A stretch of 34,665 nucleotides of DNA from positions 1 to 34,665 of the IMG/VR virus record IMGVR_UViG_3300031746_000089, one strand, 5' to 3'. Made by a program: the position numbers and the translations under genes. Positions within the stretch are counted from its first letter, which is position 1, and each line of letters opens with the position of its first letter. Positions 13,333 to 20,273 of this stretch are shown one piece after another. This DNA is from a virus. The notes below the pieces were generated by a model, which ran no database searches, was not told the DNA's origin, and saw only the letters and a list, made by a program, of their open reading frames with translations.

Positions 13333-13866
13333 TTAACAAGCAATACATCTATCAAATATTCCAACCGGCATATTAGTTGGACAAGGAACATCTTCTTGCG
13401 AAAACTTAATTGTAGTATTCCATAATACCTTTGATTTAATATCATCAGATATTGGTGCTTTTGGAATAATTAAAGCAACTGATGTAGAAAGATATACTTG
13501 TGTTTCCGTTCTATAACCTACTTTCCATTCACTTGATTTCTTGATAGAATTCCAAAATGAACAATTTCCAAGAAAGTTTGGATCAAATACATTCAATGTG
13601 AAATCATAACCTGACAAATCCATTGGAATGTCACCGAAACCAGTATCAGTAACTTCAGCCATATCAAGAGAACCTCTTGTTTTTGGAAGAACAAATACAT
13701 CTTTCGCACAAATTTTTGTTGCCCATTCAGTTGGATTAGTTATGTCCAAGAATGGACTGCTAACTTTTTGAAACCAAATTGAACGAATACCACCAAGTTC
13801 TTTTGGTGGACAATCGGAACAAGTTGGTGACAATACCGTTGAACACGATGGATAATATATTGGCAT
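13333..13866 (-). CDS. Tail tube (major tail) protein-like
   Basis: A 177-residue beta-rich protein located just after two neck or tail-completion-type genes, the usual place of the tail tube subunit. The text TKICAKDVFVLPKTRGSLDM and SLDMAEVTDTGFGDIPMDLS suggest strand-loop architecture. Its ends are Cys-rich (PTCSDCPP near the start, CIAC at the end). The assignment rests on size, beta pattern and gene order rather than on a signature, so confidence is moderate. Confidence 0.55.
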   Translation of the reverse strand: MPIYYPSCSTVLSPTCSDCPPKELGGIRSIWFQKVSSPFLDITNPTEWATKICAKDVFVLPKTRGSLDMAEVTDTGFGDIPMDLSGYDFTLNVFDPNFLGNCSFWNSIKKSSEWKVGYRTETQVYLSTSVALIIPKAPISDDIKSKVLWNTTIKFSQEDVPCPTNMPVGIFDRCIAC

Positions 13867-13913
13867 TTTATTTTGTTTTTTAAAATTAATTTAATGATGG
13901 CATTGCCCATACA

Positions 13914-14504
13914 TCAAACACAAATTGGGAAACATAATTTGTTGAACGATGTTATTATTTTATATTTTACTGAATAGAATATTGAATTAGTTTTTAATCC
14001 ATATTCATCCAAATTATATTCTTGTTTGAAAACTTCTTCCATATTAGTATTAACTGATTCTATATTAATGTTAACATCATATAGATTCAATGTTGATAAT
14101 ACTGATGATGGAATATATTGTGGAATGTTTATAAGCATATAAGCAATTAAATCAGTTCCGTGCATTTGAATTTTATTTCTATCTGAAATAACTATCATAA
14201 ACATTTCAGCAGTTTCCTGAATGTTGTTTCCGGCATCACCAAACAAATCAGCAGTTGTTGTTTGATATTCAGTTGAAATTAATCTATGATAAACTTGTAT
14301 TGGTAAAGTATCATCAATTACAACTGATGTTCCTTCTCCGTAGTTATCAATAATAGCAGGATAAGTTGTTCTTACATCACTATCAATAGATGGAACTAAT
14401 TCTGCAATACCATTATACCATTCACCACCTTGAAACTTTTCATTTGCTAATGATGTTTGCAAAGAAGAATTAATGTATGTGATTATTTCTTTTAATTTAG
14501 GCAT
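13914..14504 (-). CDS. Tail terminator / head-tail joining-like protein
   Basis: A 196-residue protein between the neck-type protein and the tail tube. The N-terminal helix (LKEIITYINSSLQTSL) followed by strands and a loop-rich centre is compatible with the tail terminator fold of siphoviruses. It overlaps the upstream gene by eight bases. The assignment is positional. Confidence 0.5.
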   Translation of the reverse strand: MPKLKEIITYINSSLQTSLANEKFQGGEWYNGIAELVPSIDSDVRTTYPAIIDNYGEGTSVVIDDTLPIQVYHRLISTEYQTTTADLFGDAGNNIQETAEMFMIVISDRNKIQMHGTDLIAYMLINIPQYIPSSVLSTLNLYDVNINIESVNTNMEEVFKQEYNLDEYGLKTNSIFYSVKYKIITSFNKLCFPICV

Positions 14505-15072
14505 TTAATATTTTATTAATATAATCTTCAAATATTTGTAATGCAAGTTTTTTATCTTCATCAGTAACTCCCCAAATTGTTTTATCAAAATGTTCTTCCT
14601 GATACTTACGCATATTATCACCATATTCAGATTTAAATCCGATGATATAATCTTTACCTGATGATTTGAATTGTAAATCCTTTCTTAACTTACCAGTTCT
14701 ATCAAGATTAACATTCTTTGTTTCTTTACCTTCGATGTTTCTTATCTCTTTGTAACCTCCTTTTAATACTGCTAATTTTCTTCCTTTAAAAGTTACCCAT
14801 TCAAGTTCTTTTCTTTTTTTCTTACTTCCAAAAACTTTATTAGCAGCACCTTTATTTACAAAAGATTTTGCACCTATTAAAATATCTTTAGTAGAATAAC
14901 TTCCTATTGATTGATTCTTTACATCCTTACCAGTATTGTGAATACGATAAGACATATTAGAATAAATTGTTGCAGCAATTTCCCTTATTACTTCATTTGG
15001 ATTTTCAATTTTCTTTGCTTCCAATTGAAATTGCTTTACTAATTCATCAATATTAGATTCGTATGTAGGCAT
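14497..15072 (-). CDS. Neck / tail completion protein (HK97 gp10-like)
   Basis: A 191-residue basic protein. The segment KSFVNKGAANKVFGSKKKRK, then KGRKLAVLKGGYKEIR and TGKLRKDLQF, is like phage virion morphogenesis proteins of the HK97 gp10 and Mu gpG type in Bacteroidota phages, which close the head-tail interface. Neighbouring genes encode capsid, connector and tail tube, which supports this. It overlaps the upstream gene by one base. Confidence 0.6.
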   Translation of the reverse strand: MPTYESNIDELVKQFQLEAKKIENPNEVIREIAATIYSNMSYRIHNTGKDVKNQSIGSYSTKDILIGAKSFVNKGAANKVFGSKKKRKELEWVTFKGRKLAVLKGGYKEIRNIEGKETKNVNLDRTGKLRKDLQFKSSGKDYIIGFKSEYGDNMRKYQEEHFDKTIWGVTDEDKKLALQIFEDYINKILNA

Positions 15073-16103
15073 TATAAAGAAACATTTTTATACATAATTG
15101 GCGAATCACATTCGATGCAACAATCATTTTGATTTAGATATAATCCGTAAACTGCATTCGTTAATTCTCCTGCAAATTTAACTTCAGAAACAACTCCTCC
15201 CATATATCTTGCTTCGAATTCTTTTCTCAATTCAGTTGCTCTTGCCTTATCAATAGTTGTCCATCTATTAATCCTTGAAGAATAAATTCTTTCAGTCATT
15301 AATTCAGCACCCAATAGATAAGCCCAAGAAGAAAGGAAATTTGATTTGTTGTTGCAAACCAAATTATCATAAGTACATTTAACACTAAAGATAGCAGATA
15401 AACCAAATGAATCTGATGTTTGATTTGCTCCTTTAATGCCGGTTACATATGCATTACAAGAATCCATATTGTAACATACACAATCACAAGATGCATCATA
15501 TCCATTAACATTATTAATGTCAAGAGAAACCGATGTAATCAATGTTGAATTGTATGTAATAGATAAATTTTTACTTGAATAATTCTTTCCAACATTAACT
15601 AAATTCCATCCTATAACTGATGTTACATTGAATGTATCTAAAGTTAAATTAGTATCTAAATCCTTTACAACTATTGCAACTGCATAGATAGCATTAGTAT
15701 AAAGATTTAAAGATTGTATATGTATAGATTGTAAATTACTTCCAAAGTTTGAAAGATGAATCTTTATTCCTCTGCTCTCATTAACTGGAGCAAATGTTGT
15801 TATTGCATCTATTATTTGACCAAGATTATTTGATTGAAAAATTTGTTTCAAAAGATATCCTGATGCAAGACCATTGTTTACAAAACGATTTTGCAATGAT
15901 GAATTAACATCATTTCTAAATCTTGCAATGGACCTATTCTGAATGTCTTCCCATACTTGAACGAATGATAGTTGGTCACTATCTGCGATTTGGTCAATCT
16001 GCTTCCATTCAACTCCGGGAAGAAAATCATTGATGTAAATTCCACTAATTGAAGTAGTATTTGTGCATCCTCTAATTCCGATATAATCTTTAAGACAATC
16101 CAA
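15072..16103 (-). CDS. Virion structural protein, connector region
   Basis: A 343-residue protein starting MDCLKDYIGIRGCTNTT. Proteins with the 'YIGI.GC' start, a GIYINDFLPG segment and Cys pairs (CDCVCYNMDSC, DCCIEC) occur after the major capsid gene in Bacteroidota siphoviruses and are taken to be structural. The central third is beta-rich. The exact position in the virion is unknown. It is separated from the capsid gene by a strong terminator hairpin. Confidence 0.6.
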   Translation of the reverse strand: MDCLKDYIGIRGCTNTTSISGIYINDFLPGVEWKQIDQIADSDQLSFVQVWEDIQNRSIARFRNDVNSSLQNRFVNNGLASGYLLKQIFQSNNLGQIIDAITTFAPVNESRGIKIHLSNFGSNLQSIHIQSLNLYTNAIYAVAIVVKDLDTNLTLDTFNVTSVIGWNLVNVGKNYSSKNLSITYNSTLITSVSLDINNVNGYDASCDCVCYNMDSCNAYVTGIKGANQTSDSFGLSAIFSVKCTYDNLVCNNKSNFLSSWAYLLGAELMTERIYSSRINRWTTIDKARATELRKEFEARYMGGVVSEVKFAGELTNAVYGLYLNQNDCCIECDSPIMYKNVSL

Positions 16104-16121
16104 AGTATTTTGTTTTTAGTA

Positions 16122-16156
16122 AAAATGCCCTACCCAAATTATGAGTAGGGCATTTT
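16122..16156 (-). terminator. Hairpin terminator after the major capsid gene
   Basis: AAAATGCCCTAC at 16122-16133 and GTAGGGCATTTT at 16145-16156 form a perfect 12-base-pair stem with an 11-base loop. On the minus strand it is followed by TTTTTACTAAAAA, and on the plus strand by a T-rich stretch, so it can work in both directions. It would let the capsid gene be transcribed to a higher level than the genes downstream. Confidence 0.8.
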
Positions 16157-16177
16157 AATTTAATTAATGAAAACTAA

Positions 16178-17290
16178 TTAGCAGTTTGTACAAGCATTCG
16201 TTACAGAGTAACCTAATGTTCCACGATTACCTACCAATGTATCTCCTGCTCTATATGCATTTGATGGTATGGTAAACAATCCTGCTGATTTAGAAATAAT
16301 CAATTGATAACCCGGATCTTGAGTTGAAGTAGTTCCATAGTATGGATCAGTAATTGATTTCGCACAATCATTATATTTCAATTGAAAATCAAAATCAACT
16401 GGCATTACATCTTGACCTGACATCATAGGTAATGTCAATGTTCCAAATGTAGAACCACCCGGTTTAGTTCCTGCTTTAAAGCCAGTGTACTTAAGGTATT
16501 CAACCATTTGAATACTATCAGGTTCAGCAACTACGATGTTGTTTGTTCCAAATGTAGATGCCATATCCAAATCATAATAGAACTTAACTCCTGCTGCTAA
16601 TGCAGATGTATTCAATCCTGATTGGTCAGAAGATTTTGCAACTTGTTCTAACCAAAAGTTTGCGAATAAACCACCACCAATTACTTGAGGAGTTCCGGAG
16701 AAACCATTGTATTTGTAATCAGAAAGCAATAAAGTCATTCCTGTTAACAAATCATTTGTAGATGCATTTTTATTTAAGTTTAAAGTTGCAGCAACATTAG
16801 ATGCAGTTCTTCTATTAACACCCATATTAGCAGACAATGTAGTCAACAAATCTCCGTTAAGTTTTGCAAGGATAGCATTTGCACCACCATAAATTTCTTC
16901 AAGAAATTCATTCATAAAGTCAGTAGATGGTTGACCAATTGCAACTGATTTAGATGCTTCATCTTCATATTGTGCAATAGTTTCATCAGGAATATAAATG
17001 CTAAATGCAGATGTTGATGTAAGACCAACTGCTGTTTCTTGGTAAGACGGAACATTGGCAGAGTTACAATCGATTGTGCTTTTCACAAAATCCTTTGTAT
17101 ATCTTTGGCGATATTTAATTTGAACACTTTCTTTGTGACCTTCTGCATTATTCAAGCGAAGAATAGATGGTTTTTTTTGTGATTGAAGAAAGTTAAGAAA
17201 TCCGTGAGGATCCATTTTGTATTGAGGAGTAGCATTTTGAGCAACTTCCATCAGATGCTTGAGTAGATAAGGGCGAAATCCGTTTGGCAT
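16178..17290 (-). CDS. Major capsid protein (HK97-type), probable
   Basis: A 370-residue protein starting MPNGFRPYLLKHL. The scaffold-like gene directly upstream, size, alternating strand and helix pattern, Gly/Ala-rich centre (MGVNRRTASNVAATLNLNKN) and a strong terminator right behind it all suit the major capsid subunit. The segment DVMPVDFDFQLKYNDCAKSI and a C-terminal ACTNC are also present. No catalytic motif is expected. The assignment is by context and family resemblance. Confidence 0.78.
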   Translation of the reverse strand: MPNGFRPYLLKHLMEVAQNATPQYKMDPHGFLNFLQSQKKPSILRLNNAEGHKESVQIKYRQRYTKDFVKSTIDCNSANVPSYQETAVGLTSTSAFSIYIPDETIAQYEDEASKSVAIGQPSTDFMNEFLEEIYGGANAILAKLNGDLLTTLSANMGVNRRTASNVAATLNLNKNASTNDLLTGMTLLLSDYKYNGFSGTPQVIGGGLFANFWLEQVAKSSDQSGLNTSALAAGVKFYYDLDMASTFGTNNIVVAEPDSIQMVEYLKYTGFKAGTKPGGSTFGTLTLPMMSGQDVMPVDFDFQLKYNDCAKSITDPYYGTTSTQDPGYQLIISKSAGLFTIPSNAYRAGDTLVGNRGTLGYSVTNACTNC

Positions 17291-17310
17291 TTTATTTTTT
17301 TATTATAAAA

Positions 17311-18213
17311 TTAAGAATCTAATTCTGCAATTTGTTGTTGCAACTTATTCATTGCAGTATTCTGACCTTTACTAATATTAGTATTAATTGGTGCAGAATT
17401 AACTACTTGAGCAGTTGTTGATACTGGTGCAGAAGTTTGTAATAAATTATTGTCCGCAAAGACCTTTGATAAGTAATCATTAACTGATACTTGTTTATTT
17501 TGTTCGAAGTAAGGAGTATCCTCATTTGTACGCAAAACGATGTTTCCCAAATCATCTGCTACAACCTTCAAACCATTTTCTTTTAATTTTTTATTTGCAA
17601 TAATTTTAGCAGTTTCGATACAAGCATCTTTCGGCATCTTTAAAGAATCCTCCATTGCATATCTATAATTGCTATACAAAGAATCCATTGTCCAGTTAAC
17701 TCTATCAGTTGACCTTTCAGAATTTAATTGATGAATTTTTTGTTCAAACTCTTGAGTTTTTTGCAACATCTTAATGTTCAAATCCTCAATATCTTTAATT
17801 AACTTTGTCTTATCACCTTGATTCATTCCGGAATATTTTCCTTTTGTTTCTTCAGCAATAAACTCATTAAACTTCTCAATTGCATCATAGGTATTAAATT
17901 TACCATCAGCATTTTTTCTTACATTAACATCCTTGTATTGAATCCATTTTTCAGTCAAACCGTGCTTGTCTGCTAATGTATCAATTTTAGAATCAATAGG
18001 ATTCAATGCTTTTGCAGTTAACAAAGATTTAATCTTTGGATTTGCTTGTGCTGCTTCTTCAGTTAATAGATTTGATAATACCCTTGATGATAGTTCATCA
18101 GGAACATCTAATTCAATTACTGATTGCGATGCAAGAACTGCTTTTACTGATGGATCATCGTAGGCAATGCCTACATCCGTGAACAATTTGTTGAGAAAAT
18201 CTCCGAGTTTCAT
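17311..18213 (-). CDS. Capsid scaffolding-like protein
   Basis: A 300-residue, mainly helical protein with a long charged coiled coil (about residues 130-175, with LIKDIEDLNIKMLQKTQEF) and a low-complexity Ser/Thr/Asn/Gln C-terminus. This is the usual form of phage scaffolding proteins and it lies immediately before the capsid gene. No protease domain is seen, so the scaffold may be released or removed by an unknown or host protease. Confidence 0.65.
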   Translation of the reverse strand: MKLGDFLNKLFTDVGIAYDDPSVKAVLASQSVIELDVPDELSSRVLSNLLTEEAAQANPKIKSLLTAKALNPIDSKIDTLADKHGLTEKWIQYKDVNVRKNADGKFNTYDAIEKFNEFIAEETKGKYSGMNQGDKTKLIKDIEDLNIKMLQKTQEFEQKIHQLNSERSTDRVNWTMDSLYSNYRYAMEDSLKMPKDACIETAKIIANKKLKENGLKVVADDLGNIVLRTNEDTPYFEQNKQVSVNDYLSKVFADNNLLQTSAPVSTTAQVVNSAPINTNISKGQNTAMNKLQQQIAELDS

Positions 18214-18219
18214 ATTTAA

Positions 18220-18531
18220 TTATTTAGTTTTGGTTTTGCTTTTTTTAGCCAGTAATGGTTTTGTTTCTACTTTCTTTTTTGAATCAATTTCTTTTTTCAA
18301 TTTTTCATTTTCTTTTACCAAATCATCATTTTCTTTTTGATAACTTTTCAAAGCAATTGAAACATCTTTAGATTCAATAGATTTTTTTTCAACTTTATTA
18401 AAGTTTCCTTCAGCATCAGGATAAATTAATTCCTTGATGTCTTCAAAAAATACACTTCTAAAGTTTTCAATGTTCGATGCAGGTACTATAACTTCTCTAC
18501 CATCGTGAAATATAAATTTAACAAATTCCAT
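18220..18531 (-). CDS. Small coiled-coil protein, possible scaffold or head accessory
   Basis: A 103-residue protein with an N-terminal strand block (EFVKFIFHDGREVIVPASNI) and a C-terminal coiled coil rich in Lys and Glu (residues 65-95), ending in a Lys-rich tail. Six bases separate it from the scaffold-like gene. A head-assembly role is plausible. Confidence 0.55.
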   Translation of the reverse strand: MEFVKFIFHDGREVIVPASNIENFRSVFFEDIKELIYPDAEGNFNKVEKKSIESKDVSIALKSYQKENDDLVKENEKLKKEIDSKKKVETKPLLAKKSKTKTK

Positions 18532-18555
18532 AGATGCAAAATAAAATAAAAATTC

Positions 18556-18586
18556 TTTGTTATTACTTGTTTCTTAATTAAATTTG
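18556..18586 (+). promoter_or_regulatory. Bacteroidota-type promoter for the plus-strand regulator
   Basis: TTTG at 18556-18559 and TAAATTTG at 18579-18586 with a 19-base spacer match the Bacteroidota promoter consensus. The predicted start lies about 24 bases before the ATG at 18617. It points against the surrounding late operon. Confidence 0.75.
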
Positions 18587-18602
18587 CAGTAAATTACTGC
18601 AA
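18584..18602. promoter_or_regulatory. Palindromic operator overlapping the promoter
   Basis: TTGCAGTAA, one base, TTACTGCAA: a perfect 9+1+9 palindrome that covers the last three bases of the -7 element and the predicted transcription start. Its place suggests a binding site for a dimeric repressor, most simply the product of the adjacent gene. Confidence 0.7.
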
Positions 18603-18616
18603 TAAATATATACTAT

Positions 18617-18808
18617 ATGTCAAGAAAAAAAGGTGATTGCGATGAATGTTGTTCATTCAGTATTATATTCTCTCCGGAGAATTGTATAACCATAAAAAAG
18701 ATTCAAGCAAATGCATTATCAAAAGGAAAAAAAATATCATTTGAAAATGCAGTTAATAAATTGATTACTGAATATCGTAATGTAAAAGAATCAGGAACAA
18801 TTAAATAA
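18617..18808 (+). CDS. Small plus-strand regulator-like protein (ribbon-helix-helix-like)
   Basis: A 63-residue basic protein. After a Cys-rich start (CDECC, residues 8-12) comes a strand (CITIKKIQ) and two helices (KIQANALSKGKKISFENAVN, LITEYRNVKE), the ribbon-helix-helix layout of small dimeric repressors. It is the only plus-strand gene in the late block. It has its own Bacteroidota promoter, a palindrome at the start site and a terminator at its stop, so it is a complete transcription unit. Autoregulation and control of late genes are inferred. Confidence 0.65.
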   Translation: MSRKKGDCDECCSFSIIFSPENCITIKKIQANALSKGKKISFENAVNKLITEYRNVKESGTIK

Positions 18809-18832
18809 CTGCTCCTGATTCAATTGTTTTTT
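18788..18832 (+). terminator. Rho-independent terminator of the plus-strand regulator
   Basis: GAATCAGGA at 18788-18796 pairs perfectly with TCCTGATTC at 18813-18821, followed by six T at 18827-18832. The left arm lies in the last codons of the regulator gene and the stop codon is in the loop. On the minus strand only four T follow, so it is mainly a plus-strand terminator. Confidence 0.75.
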
Positions 18833-18837
18833 ATTTA

Positions 18838-19320
18838 CTAAAGTTCAAATTTATTTGAAACAATAGTTGTCCAAGTATCATAGTTATTGAAATCTTTACG
18901 ATAAGTAAATAGATTCCATATTGAATCTAATTGATAAATAGATAATGCAGGTTCAGTTGGTTGACTATCGTGAATAACAATGTAATCTGCTTTGTCTGCT
19001 AACTTTGCAATGTCAATTATCCTTTGTTCAGATGGTGCGTGATCCACAAGAACAACTGAATAATCTTCAAAGTTAATAGTTGACCAATCAGCAATATAAT
19101 TTGCATTATATTTTGTTGCATATTCTTCATTGTTATCATATGATACTAATGTTCTATTATGCTCTAATGCATATTCAGTTAACAAAGGAGTTGAACCATC
19201 ACCAGTTCCCAATTCAAGAATAGGTAATTCACTTTCATTTGTACTTTCCAATGCAAACCATAATGCTTCACGATGTGTTGTCCAATCAGTCACATCTCCA
19301 ATAAATTTTTCTTTTTCCAT
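18838..19320 (-). CDS. Class I SAM-dependent methyltransferase-like protein
   Basis: A 160-residue protein with motif I LELGTGDGST (residues 35-44), an acidic strand end (LVSYDNNEEY) and VVLVDHAPSEQRIIDIAKLA followed by YIVIHDSQ, typical of the Methyltransf_24 group. It is short, a minimal Rossmann fold. It lies between minor head and scaffold genes, an unusual place for an enzyme, so it may modify virion glycans or capsid proteins. It resembles the early gene at 10333 in fold but not closely in sequence. Confidence 0.7.
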   Translation of the reverse strand: MEKEKFIGDVTDWTTHREALWFALESTNESELPILELGTGDGSTPLLTEYALEHNRTLVSYDNNEEYATKYNANYIADWSTINFEDYSVVLVDHAPSEQRIIDIAKLADKADYIVIHDSQPTEPALSIYQLDSIWNLFTYRKDFNNYDTWTTIVSNKFEL

Positions 19321-19350
19321 TTTTTTTAAACTTGTTTTTTTTTAAATTAA

Positions 19351-20271
19351 TTATTGGTTAATTGCTAACCCATTAGCATCATACTTGATGTTTTCTTTTT
19401 TGTATAATTCAATTCTTATTTCTTTAGGAACTGCTCGTTCTGAAATAGGAGTTAACAAATGATTGCAGTTGTAACCACCACGATAAACTTGGAAGTTAGA
19501 TGCATTTGTTCCTGAAATCATTCCGGCTTTACCAACATTTTTTCCATCAACAACTCCTCTTGATATTTCACCTAATTCCGATTTGTGAACATATCTTTTT
19601 TTAACTAATGAATCACATAATGGTCTTGATGATGTAACCAATGGACCAACATATTGATACCATTTTAATCCTAAATCATCAGTAACAATTTTTTGATAAT
19701 TCGCAGTATATTGCGACATTGAATCCGTTAATATTTGCTTACTATAAGAAGCAAGTTTACTATCAATCTTATCATTACCAATAATGAATTCTTTTAATGA
19801 ATCTTGCAAATCCATAAAGTTAGCACCTGATGTTATATTTTGTTCTAACAAATCAGTAACTCCTTTAACGATGTTTTCATTGATTGCAAATTCAGATAAA
19901 GAACCTATTGTACTATTTATAGAAATGTTTTCAAGTTCAGCAATAACTTCAGGAGCAGCGAAATCAGTAAACACATTGTTAAAGTATTTCGTTTGCAATT
20001 CAGTAATATCATTGAATGATGTTTTTAAATCATCAACTTGTGATAGATAAGAATCCGTTAGAATATTGTTTTCAAATTTTAATTGAATCTTATTTATCAA
20101 TCTTAAATTCTCAACTGATACTTTAATGTTTCCTGATGCATCAACTTTTAATTCCTTTAATAAAGATTGAATACTTTTAAATGCATCATTAGATAGATTG
20201 GGAAGTTCATTTGTAAACTTCCCAATCTTATCTGATACTTCACTAACTAAATCTTGTGGAGTTATTGCCAT
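19351..20271 (-). CDS. Minor head protein (Mu F / SPP1 gp7-like)
   Basis: A 306-residue protein. The C-terminal part has the Mu F pattern: WYQYVGPLVTSSRPLCDSL, then SGTNASNFQVYRGGYNCNHL and LTPISERAVP. The N-terminal two thirds are helical. Proteins of this family sit next to the portal and enter the head in a few copies, acting in head morphogenesis or with the DNA. The gene follows the portal by two bases, the usual order. Confidence 0.8.
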   Translation of the reverse strand: MAITPQDLVSEVSDKIGKFTNELPNLSNDAFKSIQSLLKELKVDASGNIKVSVENLRLINKIQLKFENNILTDSYLSQVDDLKTSFNDITELQTKYFNNVFTDFAAPEVIAELENISINSTIGSLSEFAINENIVKGVTDLLEQNITSGANFMDLQDSLKEFIIGNDKIDSKLASYSKQILTDSMSQYTANYQKIVTDDLGLKWYQYVGPLVTSSRPLCDSLVKKRYVHKSELGEISRGVVDGKNVGKAGMISGTNASNFQVYRGGYNCNHLLTPISERAVPKEIRIELYKKENIKYDANGLAINQ

Positions 20272-20273
20272 TA

